Assembly: GCF_004011695.2 (NCBI RefSeq) | Contig: NC_082418.1 | Location: 496,001-560,000, forward strand | Direction: 5' to 3' | DNA length: 64,000 nt | Origin: Ascochyta rabiei | Lineage: Eukaryota; Ascomycota; Dothideomycetes; Pleosporales; Didymellaceae | Shown: positions 49,801 through 58,045 of the stretch, in pieces | Layout of the letters: every line of letters starts with the position of its first letter | Position numbering within the stretch: the first letter of the stretch is position 1 | Made by a program: the position numbers and the translations under genes | Notes under the pieces: model-generated | What the model was told of the DNA's origin: nothing | Databases searched by the model: none | Seen by the model: the letters and a program-made list of their open reading frames with translations, nothing else

Positions 49801-50140
49801 GTCGAGCTGTGGACGGTCTGCCAGTGCCTGGCCGAGTGCGAGGGCGCGAAGTTGTCGTGTTGTAGTCACCATGGCCGTAGGAAGTAGAGGCTGAGGGGTA
49901 AGAGGTAGAGGCTGAGGGGTAAGAGGTAGAGGCTGAGGGGTAAGAGGTAGAGGCTGAGGGGTAAGAGGTAGAGGCTGAGGGGTAAGAGGTAGAGGCTGAG
50001 GGGTAAGAGGTAGAGGCTGAGGGGTAAGAGGTAGAGGCTGAGGGGTAAGAGGTAGAGGCTGAGGGGTAAGAGGTAGAGGCTGAGGGGTAAGAGGTAGAGG
50101 ACGAGAGGTAAGAGGTAGACGGCCTTGAAGAGCCCGCCAT
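46874..50140 (-). CDS. MSH4: MutS homologue 4, meiotic crossover protein
   Basis: Nine exons (50140-49379, 49329-49011, 48964-48924, 48879-48730, 48684-48477, 48428-48256, 48208-48175, 48129-47790, 47741-46874) give 964 residues; the introns are 44-49 bp. Family blocks: GISPTVGLAFVNLDTGEAV, VYGPSEILIVATAS, YIQALAFKEDVEAIKV, LKYIELGLGTHFSYHSLRM, ICEAVALLDMIAAF, the Walker A motif GCNMSGKST at about 650, QIGCFVPASYASF and the Walker B region MAIIDELGRGTSTRDG. MSH4 with MSH5 forms a clamp that stabilises recombination intermediates and promotes interfering crossovers; unlike MSH2 it has no mismatch-binding N-domain. Exons of 41 and 34 nt were placed by matching the family. The N-terminus (about the first 80 residues) is made of YPSASTS repeats. 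The C-terminus has an added acidic/Ser-rich tail. Confidence 0.93.
49884..50114 (-). repeat. Coding minisatellite: 21 bp repeat in MSH4 exon 1
   Basis: Ten perfect 21 bp copies (49884-50093) of GTAGAGGCTGAGGGGTAAGA+G and one degenerate copy (50094-50114). On the minus strand each copy encodes the heptapeptide YPSASTS. As 21 is a multiple of three, copy-number change keeps the reading frame. Confidence 0.97.
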
Positions 50141-50371
50141 GGTCAGTGCTTGGTCAGTTGGTTATTCATCCAATCAATCCAGCTCGGCATGTGATTTAGG
50201 TGTTATTTAGGCGTGATTTAGGTGTTGATGGGTCTCGGCCGGGAAGAAGCAAGTGCGTCACTAGCGCGGTCCTAATCGATAACGTCCGAGGAAAAAAGTC
50301 GGTGGGGTCTGGCGTGTCTGCAGCAACATTGGAAAGAGACTGCCCGTTCGGTATTTCCGACTGCCCTCGAC
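50141..50371. promoter_or_regulatory. Divergent promoter region between MSH4 and RSA4
   Basis: 231 bases between start codons facing away from each other. It contains a short imperfect direct repeat (GTGATTTAGGTGTTATTTAG followed by GCGTGATTTAGGTGTT, 50190-50227). No known site. Confidence 0.4.
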
Positions 50372-51907
50372 ATGGCGACACAATACCCGCCTCCCTCGAA
50401 GCGGCAGAAGCGCGCGCAGGCCGAGTTCACGCGCGAACAGCAGGACGTCGACACGACCCTCCCCGACGGCACCGTACGCGTGCGCTTTGTAGACCAGGCC
50501 ACGGGTGAGAGCGGCAGCCTGCCCGTTCTTACTGTCCCTCTCTCGCAAGCCACGACCAAGAACCTCGAGATCCTCCTCAACGAGCTCAAGGACCAGGCCG
50601 ACGACCAGGTCCCCTACCGGTTCTTCCACGACGAGGCTACGGAGGCGCTTGGGGACAAGGAAGATTTGTACAATGCACTGGTCAGGTCAGGGAAAGCCTC
50701 GGCAGAGAGCGAGATTGTGCTCCAGTATGCGCCGCAGGCTGTGTTTAGGGTGAAGGCGGTGTCGAGATGTGCGGCCGCCGTGTCCGGGCACGGCGACAAC
50801 ATCTTGGCCGTGCAGTTCTCCCCGCTGAACTCTGGACGTATGGCTAGTGGAAGCGGAGACAAGACCGTCAGGATATGGGACTGCGACACAGGAACACCGG
50901 TGCACACGATGAAGGGCCACACGAGGTGGGTGCTTGCTGTCAGCTACTCCCCAGACGGCTCCCTGCTTGCCTCTGGAGGCTACGACAACGAAGTCCGGAT
51001 CTGGGACCCCGAGACAGGAAAGCAGGTCGGCAGTGCGCTGAAGGGGCACACCCACTTCATCACGTCGCTCTGCTGGGAGCCATACCACCTGCAAGAGCCA
51101 GGGCGGCCGAGGGTAGCGTCGTCGTCCAAGGACGGACTGGTACGCGTGTGGGATGCTGTTGGCGGCAAGATCGACTTTGCACTGGCGGGACACAAGGGCA
51201 GCGTGACGTGTGTGAAATGGGGCGGCACGGGCCGCATATACACGTCCTCTCACGACAAGACGATCAAGGTGTGGAATGCCGCCACTGGCTCGCTGCTCAG
51301 CACCCTGTCCGGCCACGCACATTGGGTGAACCATCTCGCGCTGTCGACCGACTTTGTCCTACGCACTGCCTACCACGACCACACACGCAAGGTTCCCGCG
51401 ACAGCAGAAGAGAAGGTGGCCAAGGCGAAAGCGCGCTTCGAGAAGGCCGCCACCATCAGCGGCGAGATTGTGGAGCGCCTTGCGACCGCTTCAGAAGACT
51501 GCACGTTGATCCTGTGGACGCCGCTGACCAGCCCGAAGCCCGTGACGCGGATGACGGGACATCAGAAGCAGATCAACCAGGTCGTGTTTTCACCCGACGG
51601 CCAGCTGCTCGCGTCTGCAGCGTGGGACAACCACGTCAAGCTCTGGTCCGCGCGCGACGGGAAGTTCCTCAACACGCTGAGAGCGCACGTGGGACCGGTG
51701 TACATGGCCAGCTTCTCCGCCGACAGCAGACTGCTCGCCAGCTGCAGCAAGGACACGACGCTCAAGGTGTGGGACATGCGGACGGGCAAGCTGAAGGAGG
51801 ACCTCCCCGGCCACAAGGACCAGGTGTTTGCGCTGGACTGGAGTCCGGATGGCGACAAGGTGGGCAGCGGAGGAGCAGACAAGCAGGTGCGGATATGGAG
51901 GAACTGA
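50372..51907 (+). CDS. RSA4: 60S ribosome assembly factor Rsa4/NLE1 (Notchless homologue), WD-repeat protein
   Basis: Single exon of 511 codons. The first 125 residues are the Notchless-like UBL domain (VRVRFVDQATGESGSLPVLT, VPLSQATTKNLEILLNEL), which the Rea1/Midasin MIDAS domain grips. Then an eight-bladed WD propeller: SGHGDNILAVQFSPL, SGSGDKTVRIWDCDTG, KGHTRWVLAVSYSPDG, GGYDNEVRIWDPETG, ALAGHKGSVTCVKWGG, SSHDKTIKVWNAATG, LRAHVGPVYMASFSAD, KDTTLKVWDMRTGK, SGGADKQVRIWRN at the end. Rsa4 sits on pre-60S particles in the nucleus and is removed by Rea1 in an ATP-driven step. Length agrees with the family (about 510-520). Confidence 0.95.
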   Translation: MATQYPPPSKRQKRAQAEFTREQQDVDTTLPDGTVRVRFVDQATGESGSLPVLTVPLSQATTKNLEILLNELKDQADDQVPYRFFHDEATEALGDKEDLYNALVRSGKASAESEIVLQYAPQAVFRVKAVSRCAAAVSGHGDNILAVQFSPLNSGRMASGSGDKTVRIWDCDTGTPVHTMKGHTRWVLAVSYSPDGSLLASGGYDNEVRIWDPETGKQVGSALKGHTHFITSLCWEPYHLQEPGRPRVASSSKDGLVRVWDAVGGKIDFALAGHKGSVTCVKWGGTGRIYTSSHDKTIKVWNAATGSLLSTLSGHAHWVNHLALSTDFVLRTAYHDHTRKVPATAEEKVAKAKARFEKAATISGEIVERLATASEDCTLILWTPLTSPKPVTRMTGHQKQINQVVFSPDGQLLASAAWDNHVKLWSARDGKFLNTLRAHVGPVYMASFSADSRLLASCSKDTTLKVWDMRTGKLKEDLPGHKDQVFALDWSPDGDKVGSGGADKQVRIWRN

Positions 51908-52847
51908 GGATGAAGAGCTCACGTGGAGATGGGCAGGGGCACTTGTTCGTTTGCGGATACCCAACCTATACATGCATAAATCTGGGGTGTGCGGAGGCTA
52001 GACGGCGGTCCGCTTGCATCAACGGTTGGCAGAAGAATCCACCATCGAGACCCTGAAGTGATGTGTGCGTGTGGTTTCTCAGCTGCGTCCATGTCTCGCT
52101 GCACCGACGTGTGGAGTGCGGTGTAGTGGTGATGGCGGTGATGGCCAGACAGCACGTGCCCAGTTGTGTCGAGACGTGCGCATGGGGACAAGTTGGATGC
52201 ACATGGCACACGACGGCAGCCATGGGCCGATACGGGCTGGGGCGTTGGGTGGGCAACGGGCAACGGGCAACGGGCAGCTCTAGGACGCCTAGCTGGGAGT
52301 AGGTAGGCTGGCGGTGAGGCTCTGGTCAGGATGCGCACTGGAGTCTGGTGGATCAACGGCAGCGCGCAGCCTCGGCCTGCCGCGATGGGTAACTTAGCCG
52401 TGGGCTCCACCGCGCGCTAGTGAGGGTGCCGGAAGCGGGCAACAGGGCAGCAAACAGGCTGCAAGTGACGTGGAGCCGCCCACTCGCCAACACGGCTAGC
52501 ATCGCATTCGGCAGGTAATGAATGCAGAACAGAGGCTCCGTCGGCGGGCGAACATGGTGCTGGCTGCAGGCTGCAAGAGGCTGGCCGCAACAGGCTGGCT
52601 GCAAGAGGCTGGCTGCAAGCTGCAGGCTGCAAGTTGAGCGTGCCAGGGCGCCAAGCTTTGTGGTGAATCTGGGGCTGCAAAGCTTGGTAGAGATCCGGGC
52701 TGCACGCTGAGACGCCATCCCACGCACTCTTACCACAGTAGGTAGTCCTGCGCGTCTGCTCAAGTGGCCTGGGTAGCGTCTGCGCTATCGAGAGGCTCGC
52801 AGCTGGTGAAATGAGGCATTTTGGGGCCCCTGGTCGCGGCCGTCATG

Positions 52848-52895
52848 GCGGTCCTGGCGGTCCTGGCGGTCCTGGCGGTCCTGGCGGTCCTGGCG
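52848..52895. repeat. 9 bp tandem repeat GGTCCTGGC
   Basis: Five consecutive copies. It reads Gly-Gly-Pro in one frame, but no gene supports that reading. Confidence 0.9.
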
Positions 52896-53185
52896 CTCGC
52901 CCTCGCGCCCCACGAGTCCACGACCGGCTGTTGCTGTCCTCGTGCGAGTCTCGGGTGTCTGTGAGGCGGGCGACAGCACAGATAAGCAGCCCGCGCTCGA
53001 TGACATAATGTTTGCTCTGCTCACGCCCACGCCCGCTGCATGGGTCCCATGGCGACCCGCACGGTAGCGTCAGCGGCGGCGGCTGCTGCATCGCAGTCCA
53101 TCCAACCTCTGCGTTTGCGGAGCAGCTGCAGCTCCCCACAGCGCGGCCATGCTGGACAGTGGACACTGAAAACCGAACCGTCGAC

Positions 53186-53298
53186 AGTTTACAGTCTACA
53201 GTCTACAGTCTACAATCCACAGTCTACAATCCACAGTCTACAATCCACAGTCTACAATCCACAGTCTACAATCCACAGTCTACAGTCCACAGTCTACA
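53186..53298. repeat. Heptamer tract of TCTACAG/TCTACAA/TCCACAG units
   Basis: About 16 units of 7 bp in which TCTACAG, TCTACAA and TCCACAG alternate; the central part has a 14 bp higher-order period (TCTACAATCCACAG). Confidence 0.9.
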
Positions 53299-53997
53299 CA
53301 GTCGACTCGCTGCAGAGACACACGATGCAGACGCAGCGCCCACCCAGCCTGCGTGCGAGCTAGCCTCCTCCTGCCATGGACCGGACTGCACCCCCAAGAG
53401 CCTTGGTGAGGTCGCAGGCGTTTCGAGAGCGGCCGCGATCGTCTTGCGTCTCGTCAATTCACCACGCGCGCCATTGGCTGGGCCTAGTGTCTGTTCCCAT
53501 CTCCGCCAGGCCTAGCGCACGATTGCGTTACGGTTGAGGCCCCAACCTCTTCTCCTCCTCCTGCTGCTGCAACGCTCTCCTCCTCACTCTGCACTCGTTC
53601 AACTCCCGCCTCGCCCTCTCCGCAGAGTCCAGCACACGACCCAGAGTAAGTCCACCTTTCCGTTGTCCAGGCGATCGCCTGCCCCATGCAAGCGCAAGCT
53701 TATTACCGGACTTTCGCCGGGCCCGAGCGCCAAACAGGACCAGGAACCAAACAAATGCCTCATTACTGCAGAAATTTTCGGCGAGCTGCTGCCCTTAAAA
53801 GCGGATAGCGGCCGCGCCTTCTTGAGCCTCTTTGTCTTTGATGCCCTGTCTTGCTCTTCCGTCGAGTCCACCTCGTTCACCTCTGTCGCGCCGTTCTGTG
53901 GAGTTCCGCTGACCAGCTTCCTCGCCCACCAATAGCCCCGAGAGCTTCAATTCCATCCCAGGACCTAACACCTTCGACAGAGGACCGTCTCAACAAG

Positions 53998-54202
53998 GTA
54001 TGCTCGATGCTCGATGCCTCCTCCATGCCTTTTCTCGGCCTCCATGCCTTTTCTCGGCCTTCTCCATGCCTTGTAGCTGGACCATGCGCCGTGTTTATCA
54101 AAGCTCTTCACCCCACGGAATGCCCGGGAGAATGCTCGGTCAATTCGTGCTTCCACACGCCTGGCTGCAAAACATTCATCGGACCTCTCTGACACTGCCT
54201 AG
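53998..54202 (+). other. Probable intron in the 5' leader of the small membrane-protein gene
   Basis: GTATGC donor after CAACAAG at 53998 and a CTGACACTGCCTAG branch-acceptor end at 54202, 15 bases before the ATG. It contains repeats of CTCCATGCCTTTTCTCGGC with upstream ATGs, which splicing would remove. Confidence 0.55.
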
Positions 54203-54217
54203 AACTCCACATCCACG

Positions 54218-54453
54218 ATGGCCGCCATCTCTCACCTTATTGCTGCTCGCAGCGAGTACGCCATGGCCCAGCTGGCCAAGCGTGACAACTGGGCCCAGCG
54301 CGAGCCTGGTGTCATTGTCGTCTTTGTCATTGTCTTCCTCGTTGCCTGCTTGTTGATTGGTGTATTCATCTCCAAGCGCGTACGTGACCCCGGACCCCCT
54401 TCTTCTTCTCGCGCCTCTCTAACACCACCCAGGTCGGCGGCAACAAAGCATAA
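54218..54453 (+). CDS. 60-residue single-pass membrane protein, function unknown
   Basis: Exons 54218-54379 and 54433-54453, with a 53 bp intron (GTACGT...CCCAG), encode 60 residues: a short N-terminal part (MAAISHLIAARSEYAMAQLA), KRDNWAQREPGVI, then one hydrophobic helix (VVFVIVFLVACLLIGVFI) and a basic end SKRVGGNKA. The splice restores a stop only seven codons into exon 2; the unspliced frame runs on as Arg/Ser-rich nonsense. The charge pattern predicts the C-terminus in the cytosol. I do not recognise a family with a known role. The long leader intron and the intron inside such a small gene argue that it is a real gene and not a chance frame. Confidence 0.7.
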
Positions 54454-55209
54454 GATACCCCCGAGTCGAGGCGCCGTGGAGGTGGATCGGAAGAGTGAAG
54501 CCACGCAAAGACGAAAGCGAGCACGGGATACCAAACGTGGACTGGCAAGAGCCATACACCTGTATAATGTCTGTGTGTACCGAATTGGGTTCTGGTAATG
54601 GGGTTCTCCTTGGATCGCTAGCGAGATCGTAGTAACGAGGGAGCCGTGGTAATGCGTTCAGATACCTGAAATGAACATTTAACAATACATTAACGTTGAT
54701 GGTTGCAGTTGCGTCCTGATTCCCTTTCTGAATCACCCGAGAAGATCCGCCGGCGTGTCTAAAGCATTCACCTCACAGCACCCTCTCCAACCCCTACATT
54801 GAACCCCGTTCACGACCTTCATGACCCTCTCGACACCCACCCGCCATCCAACACCTCCACCAAACTCACCGAACCACAAACACTACCCGACACACGCTGC
54901 TCCTCTCCCTACTCTGACATGCCCGCACACAGCATCTGCGCGTTTCACGTGTGTGTGTGGAGGCGCGGGCTAAGCTTCCAGCTAGGCAATCTTTCGGGGG
55001 TCGAAGCTTGGCTGCCGTGGGAGGCGGGGGATTGAGATGGGGATCCCCGTGCACAGGGCGCGGAGTAGAGTATGCGCGGATGTGATGACTGCTACAGGTG
55101 TATTGGGGGGGGGGGGTTATTGTTGGCTCTGGAAGGAGAGATGTTGGGGGTGCTGGGGTTTGCAGTGGGGTGTGGGAGCCGATCACGTGATTACAGGTAT
55201 ATCGACACG
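54454..55209. other. Intergenic region, no gene
   Basis: 755 bases with the 3' ends of two convergent genes. A run of twelve G occurs at 55106-55117. C-rich stretches at 54780-54870 give false open frames. Confidence 0.5.
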
Positions 55210-57055
55210 CTACGTCTGCTCCGATGCGACGAGCTCTTCCGAGTCGTTTGTACGCCCCGCGGCTTGTACGCACCGCGGCTTCTGCTCCCAGTCTGCTGCG
55301 ATCAACGCGTTGTCTTGGTTTGGCTGCTCCAGCGTGCCGAACACGCCCATGCGCTTCCGCACCACCGCCAGCAGCACCGTGACGAGCACGTTCAGCGCCG
55401 TGAAGGCGAGCATGATCAGGAACTGGCGGTTGTAGCTCGCGCCGAAGATGGCTGCCGTTTCGGCCCGAAGCGTCTCGGGCATCTGGGCTAGTGCCGTGCT
55501 CGAGGTCTGCACGGCGGCTATTTGCTGCGGGGAGAGGTAGGCGGTCAGCCTGTCCGTTGTGTACTCGCGATGCACGGCGGTGCAAATGGCCACGGCGACG
55601 CAGCCGCCCAGCGTCCGCATCATGTTCAGGGCGCTGGTGCCGACGGAGATGTCCCGCTCGGCAATGGACGTCGTAAGCAGCATGAAGTACGGCGGGCTGG
55701 CGAGCCCCAGGCCCAGACCGACAATGACTTCGTAGCCGTAGATGCCAGGCCACAGGTGCGATGCTGTTGGCAGACTCCCCATGAGGCCCGTGCCGACGCA
55801 CACGATGGCGGCTGACAGAATGAGAACATACTCTGTGGCGACCTCCTTCGCGACAGGGCCCGCTGCCATGGCTCCGACGGGCGAAACGAGTGTGCACGGC
55901 AGGAGCAGGATGCCCGCGCGCTCGGCGGTGGTAAAGTTGACCGTCTGGAAGCGTTGGGGAAGCTGCACGAAGATGACGTAAAAAGGCATGCCGAGGAGGA
56001 ACATAATCCTGGTTGTTGTCAGCATGTGTTGGGAAGCAGACCGGAGCGTACTTACAACAATATAAGAGCCATAGAAGGATTCTGCAGAAAGCGGATGGGG
56101 AAGATGGGATTCGTCTTGGTACGCTATGTGACCCACGTCTCGTAGAATCCAAACAAGAAGAACAAGACGATGCCGGCAACGAGCGTGCCGATGATGACGC
56201 CGCTGCCCCATGGGTGGGATACGCCAGCTTCTTACAATGCAAAAATCAACGGAATTGGCCAGCATACCGAGAGAATGCCTCCGACGCCGTCGAGACCGCG
56301 GATGCGCTCAGCGTTCGACTTGCTGTCTTTCAAGCTGGGCATGGAGAAGAAGATCAACACCAGCGCTACAGCACATATGGGTCCGCTATCATTGGTCAGC
56401 CGATGATGTCGACACTAGTGAATGGATGCATACTTTATGAAGAAGATCCACCGCCACGTGGTTCGGTCTGCGATGATGCCACCGAGGAGAGGACCGAGCA
56501 GATTGGACATGGTGAACACGGAGCTGATGACGCCGGTGTAAGAAGCCAATCTTGTCCGGGACGATGAGCTTCAGTATCGACACAAAAGTGAGCGAGTACA
56601 GGCCAGAACCTCCAATGCCTTGAAATGCACGGAAGACGATCCTGGGTGGTCAGCACTGCTGTTGCTCTTCGAAAATCGACGTACAGCTGTGTCATGGTCT
56701 GCGCTGCTCCACAGGCCATGGAGAAGACGAGGAATATCGCTCCGCATGCCAGCAGAACAGTCTTCAGCCCTCATACATCGCTGAATTTCGCCGTGATAAT
56801 CAGGAAGCCTGGCCATCGGTGAGTATCGTCCAGATGCGACTGGTGCTGCTTACTGTTGTATATGAGGAGATAGGTGGTGACCAGCCATGCTGCTTGCTCC
56901 AGCGCATTGAAGCCGCTCGATATCTTGATCAGCGCAGTTGTGACGATCGTCTTGTCTAAAGCTGAGATGAAGAGGCAAAACCACAGTCCGGCAATGATAG
57001 TGTGCAGCCTCACTGGGCTGATGCTCGGAACGACCGACGGTGTCGCAGCAGACAT
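55210..57055 (-). pseudogene. Broken MFS efflux transporter of the DHA2 (14-helix) type
   Basis: From the ATG at 57055, the minus strand reads GLWFCLFISALDKTIVTTAL and ISSGFNALEQAAWLVTTYLL, joined across an intron (56863-56814 region) to SFLIITAKFSDV. A TGA then replaces the expected aromatic codon (56771-56773) and the frame continues as GLKTVLLACGAIFLVFSMA. After another good intron comes FRAFQGIGGSGLYSLTFVSI; an extra T near 56541 breaks the frame before [24 protein letters not shown] (56232-56234) and a TAG (56124-56126) follow in the next exon (SVCWPIPLIFAL-stop-EAGVSHP; FYETWVT-stop-RTKTNPIFPIRF). The last exon is intact to VASEQT. DHA2 transporters export drugs and fungal metabolites. 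Three stops and one frameshift make this a pseudogene; splice sites are still good, so decay is recent. Confidence 0.85.
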
Positions 57056-58045
57056 GGCGTCGTTTGGAGGTCACGATTTTTCAATGTGTTCGTAGTGATG
57101 GCGACGGTCATTGCAAGAACTGATACCACGGTTCATATATGCATCACTCGCAAAAGATGAAGTCTGGGCCAACGGTGGGTTGAACGCCTACAGCACCGGA
57201 CAACAGGACGACGTCAGGTCCGCATCCGCCGTACACAGGTTGGGTGGCTTGCCTTGAAGACCTGCCTCGGCTTAGACCAGAAACGGCGTCGTTGGGCGTC
57301 GTTAGGCGTCGTTAAGCGAATGCGAAGGGCTGCGGAGCACAGGCAGCAACGACCTCAACGACACTCCATTGTCAAAACTTGCTGTCGCTGGGTGGCCAGA
57401 GGTGTCAGGAGATGTGTAAGGTGGGGTATAGTGCTGACTGCAGCAGACCGGGGCCTCGGGCGTCAAAGCGCACTAGCGAATCTTTCACGGCTCTCAGTGC
57501 GTATCGCCAGGGCCTCAATTCTTCCATCACGTTGGTGAGCATCACAACCAAGATACTCGAACCTCGATGTATGCAGTAATGTAGGTCAACGACGCGCTCA
57601 CGAAGCGCAAGCAAGGGCGCGCTGTCCGCGACCCAGCAGCTTGGGCGATGACATCTGCAGTCGCGGCCAGCAAGGCAAGTACTGTAGGTCGTGTAAGCAT
57701 CGCTGTACACTCTTCTAGACCCCTCATCGAAGTTTGCCGTTGTTTGCTCGTTTGCTCGTCGCTCGTCGCTCGTCGCTCGTCGCTCGTCTGCTCGTTTGCT
57801 GAGTTTTCAGCGAGGCAGGTGTGGTGTGAGTTGCGGTGAGGGTCGACGCGTTAGTTTCGCGCCTGACGTCAACCGCGTCCTGCCTCTCGACGTGTTCTCA
57901 ATTTCCACCTCCTCATTCGCGCCTCAGCGCCAATTTCAGCAACAGCGCGCGCCTATCCCTTCGCCTTGGTTTCTCTCTGTCCTGTCAAACAGGTTTCTTT
58001 CCTGTCCACTCGAATGCTCTGTTTCTTGCTGGCCAATTCATCGCC
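57056..58045. other. Divergent intergenic region
   Basis: About 1 kb between the broken transporter and the next gene. It contains GGCGTCGTTGGGCGTCGTTAGGCGTCGTTAAGCG-type 10-mers at 57287-57316 and a run of CGCTCGT units at 57755-57790. No gene is supported. Confidence 0.5.

Larger units (their letters stand above)
51908..54217. other. 2.3 kb repeat-rich intergenic region
   Basis: No gene found. It holds a tract of CTGCAAG/AGGCTGG units at 52556-52632, a 9 bp repeat GGTCCTGGC (five copies, 52848-52895), and a heptamer tract at 53186-53298. From about 53500 it looks like the promoter and leader of the small membrane-protein gene: CT-rich runs at 53550-53600, then a probable leader intron. Confidence 0.6.

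Noticed and set aside
50875..52056. 393-codon plus-strand frame inside RSA4.
   Set aside because: It is a shadow frame of the WD-repeat gene, with arginine/glutamine-rich nonsense.
54866..56242. 458-codon minus-strand frame overlapping the broken transporter.
   Set aside because: It is Arg/His/Ala-rich, out of frame with the recognisable transporter segments and has no motif.
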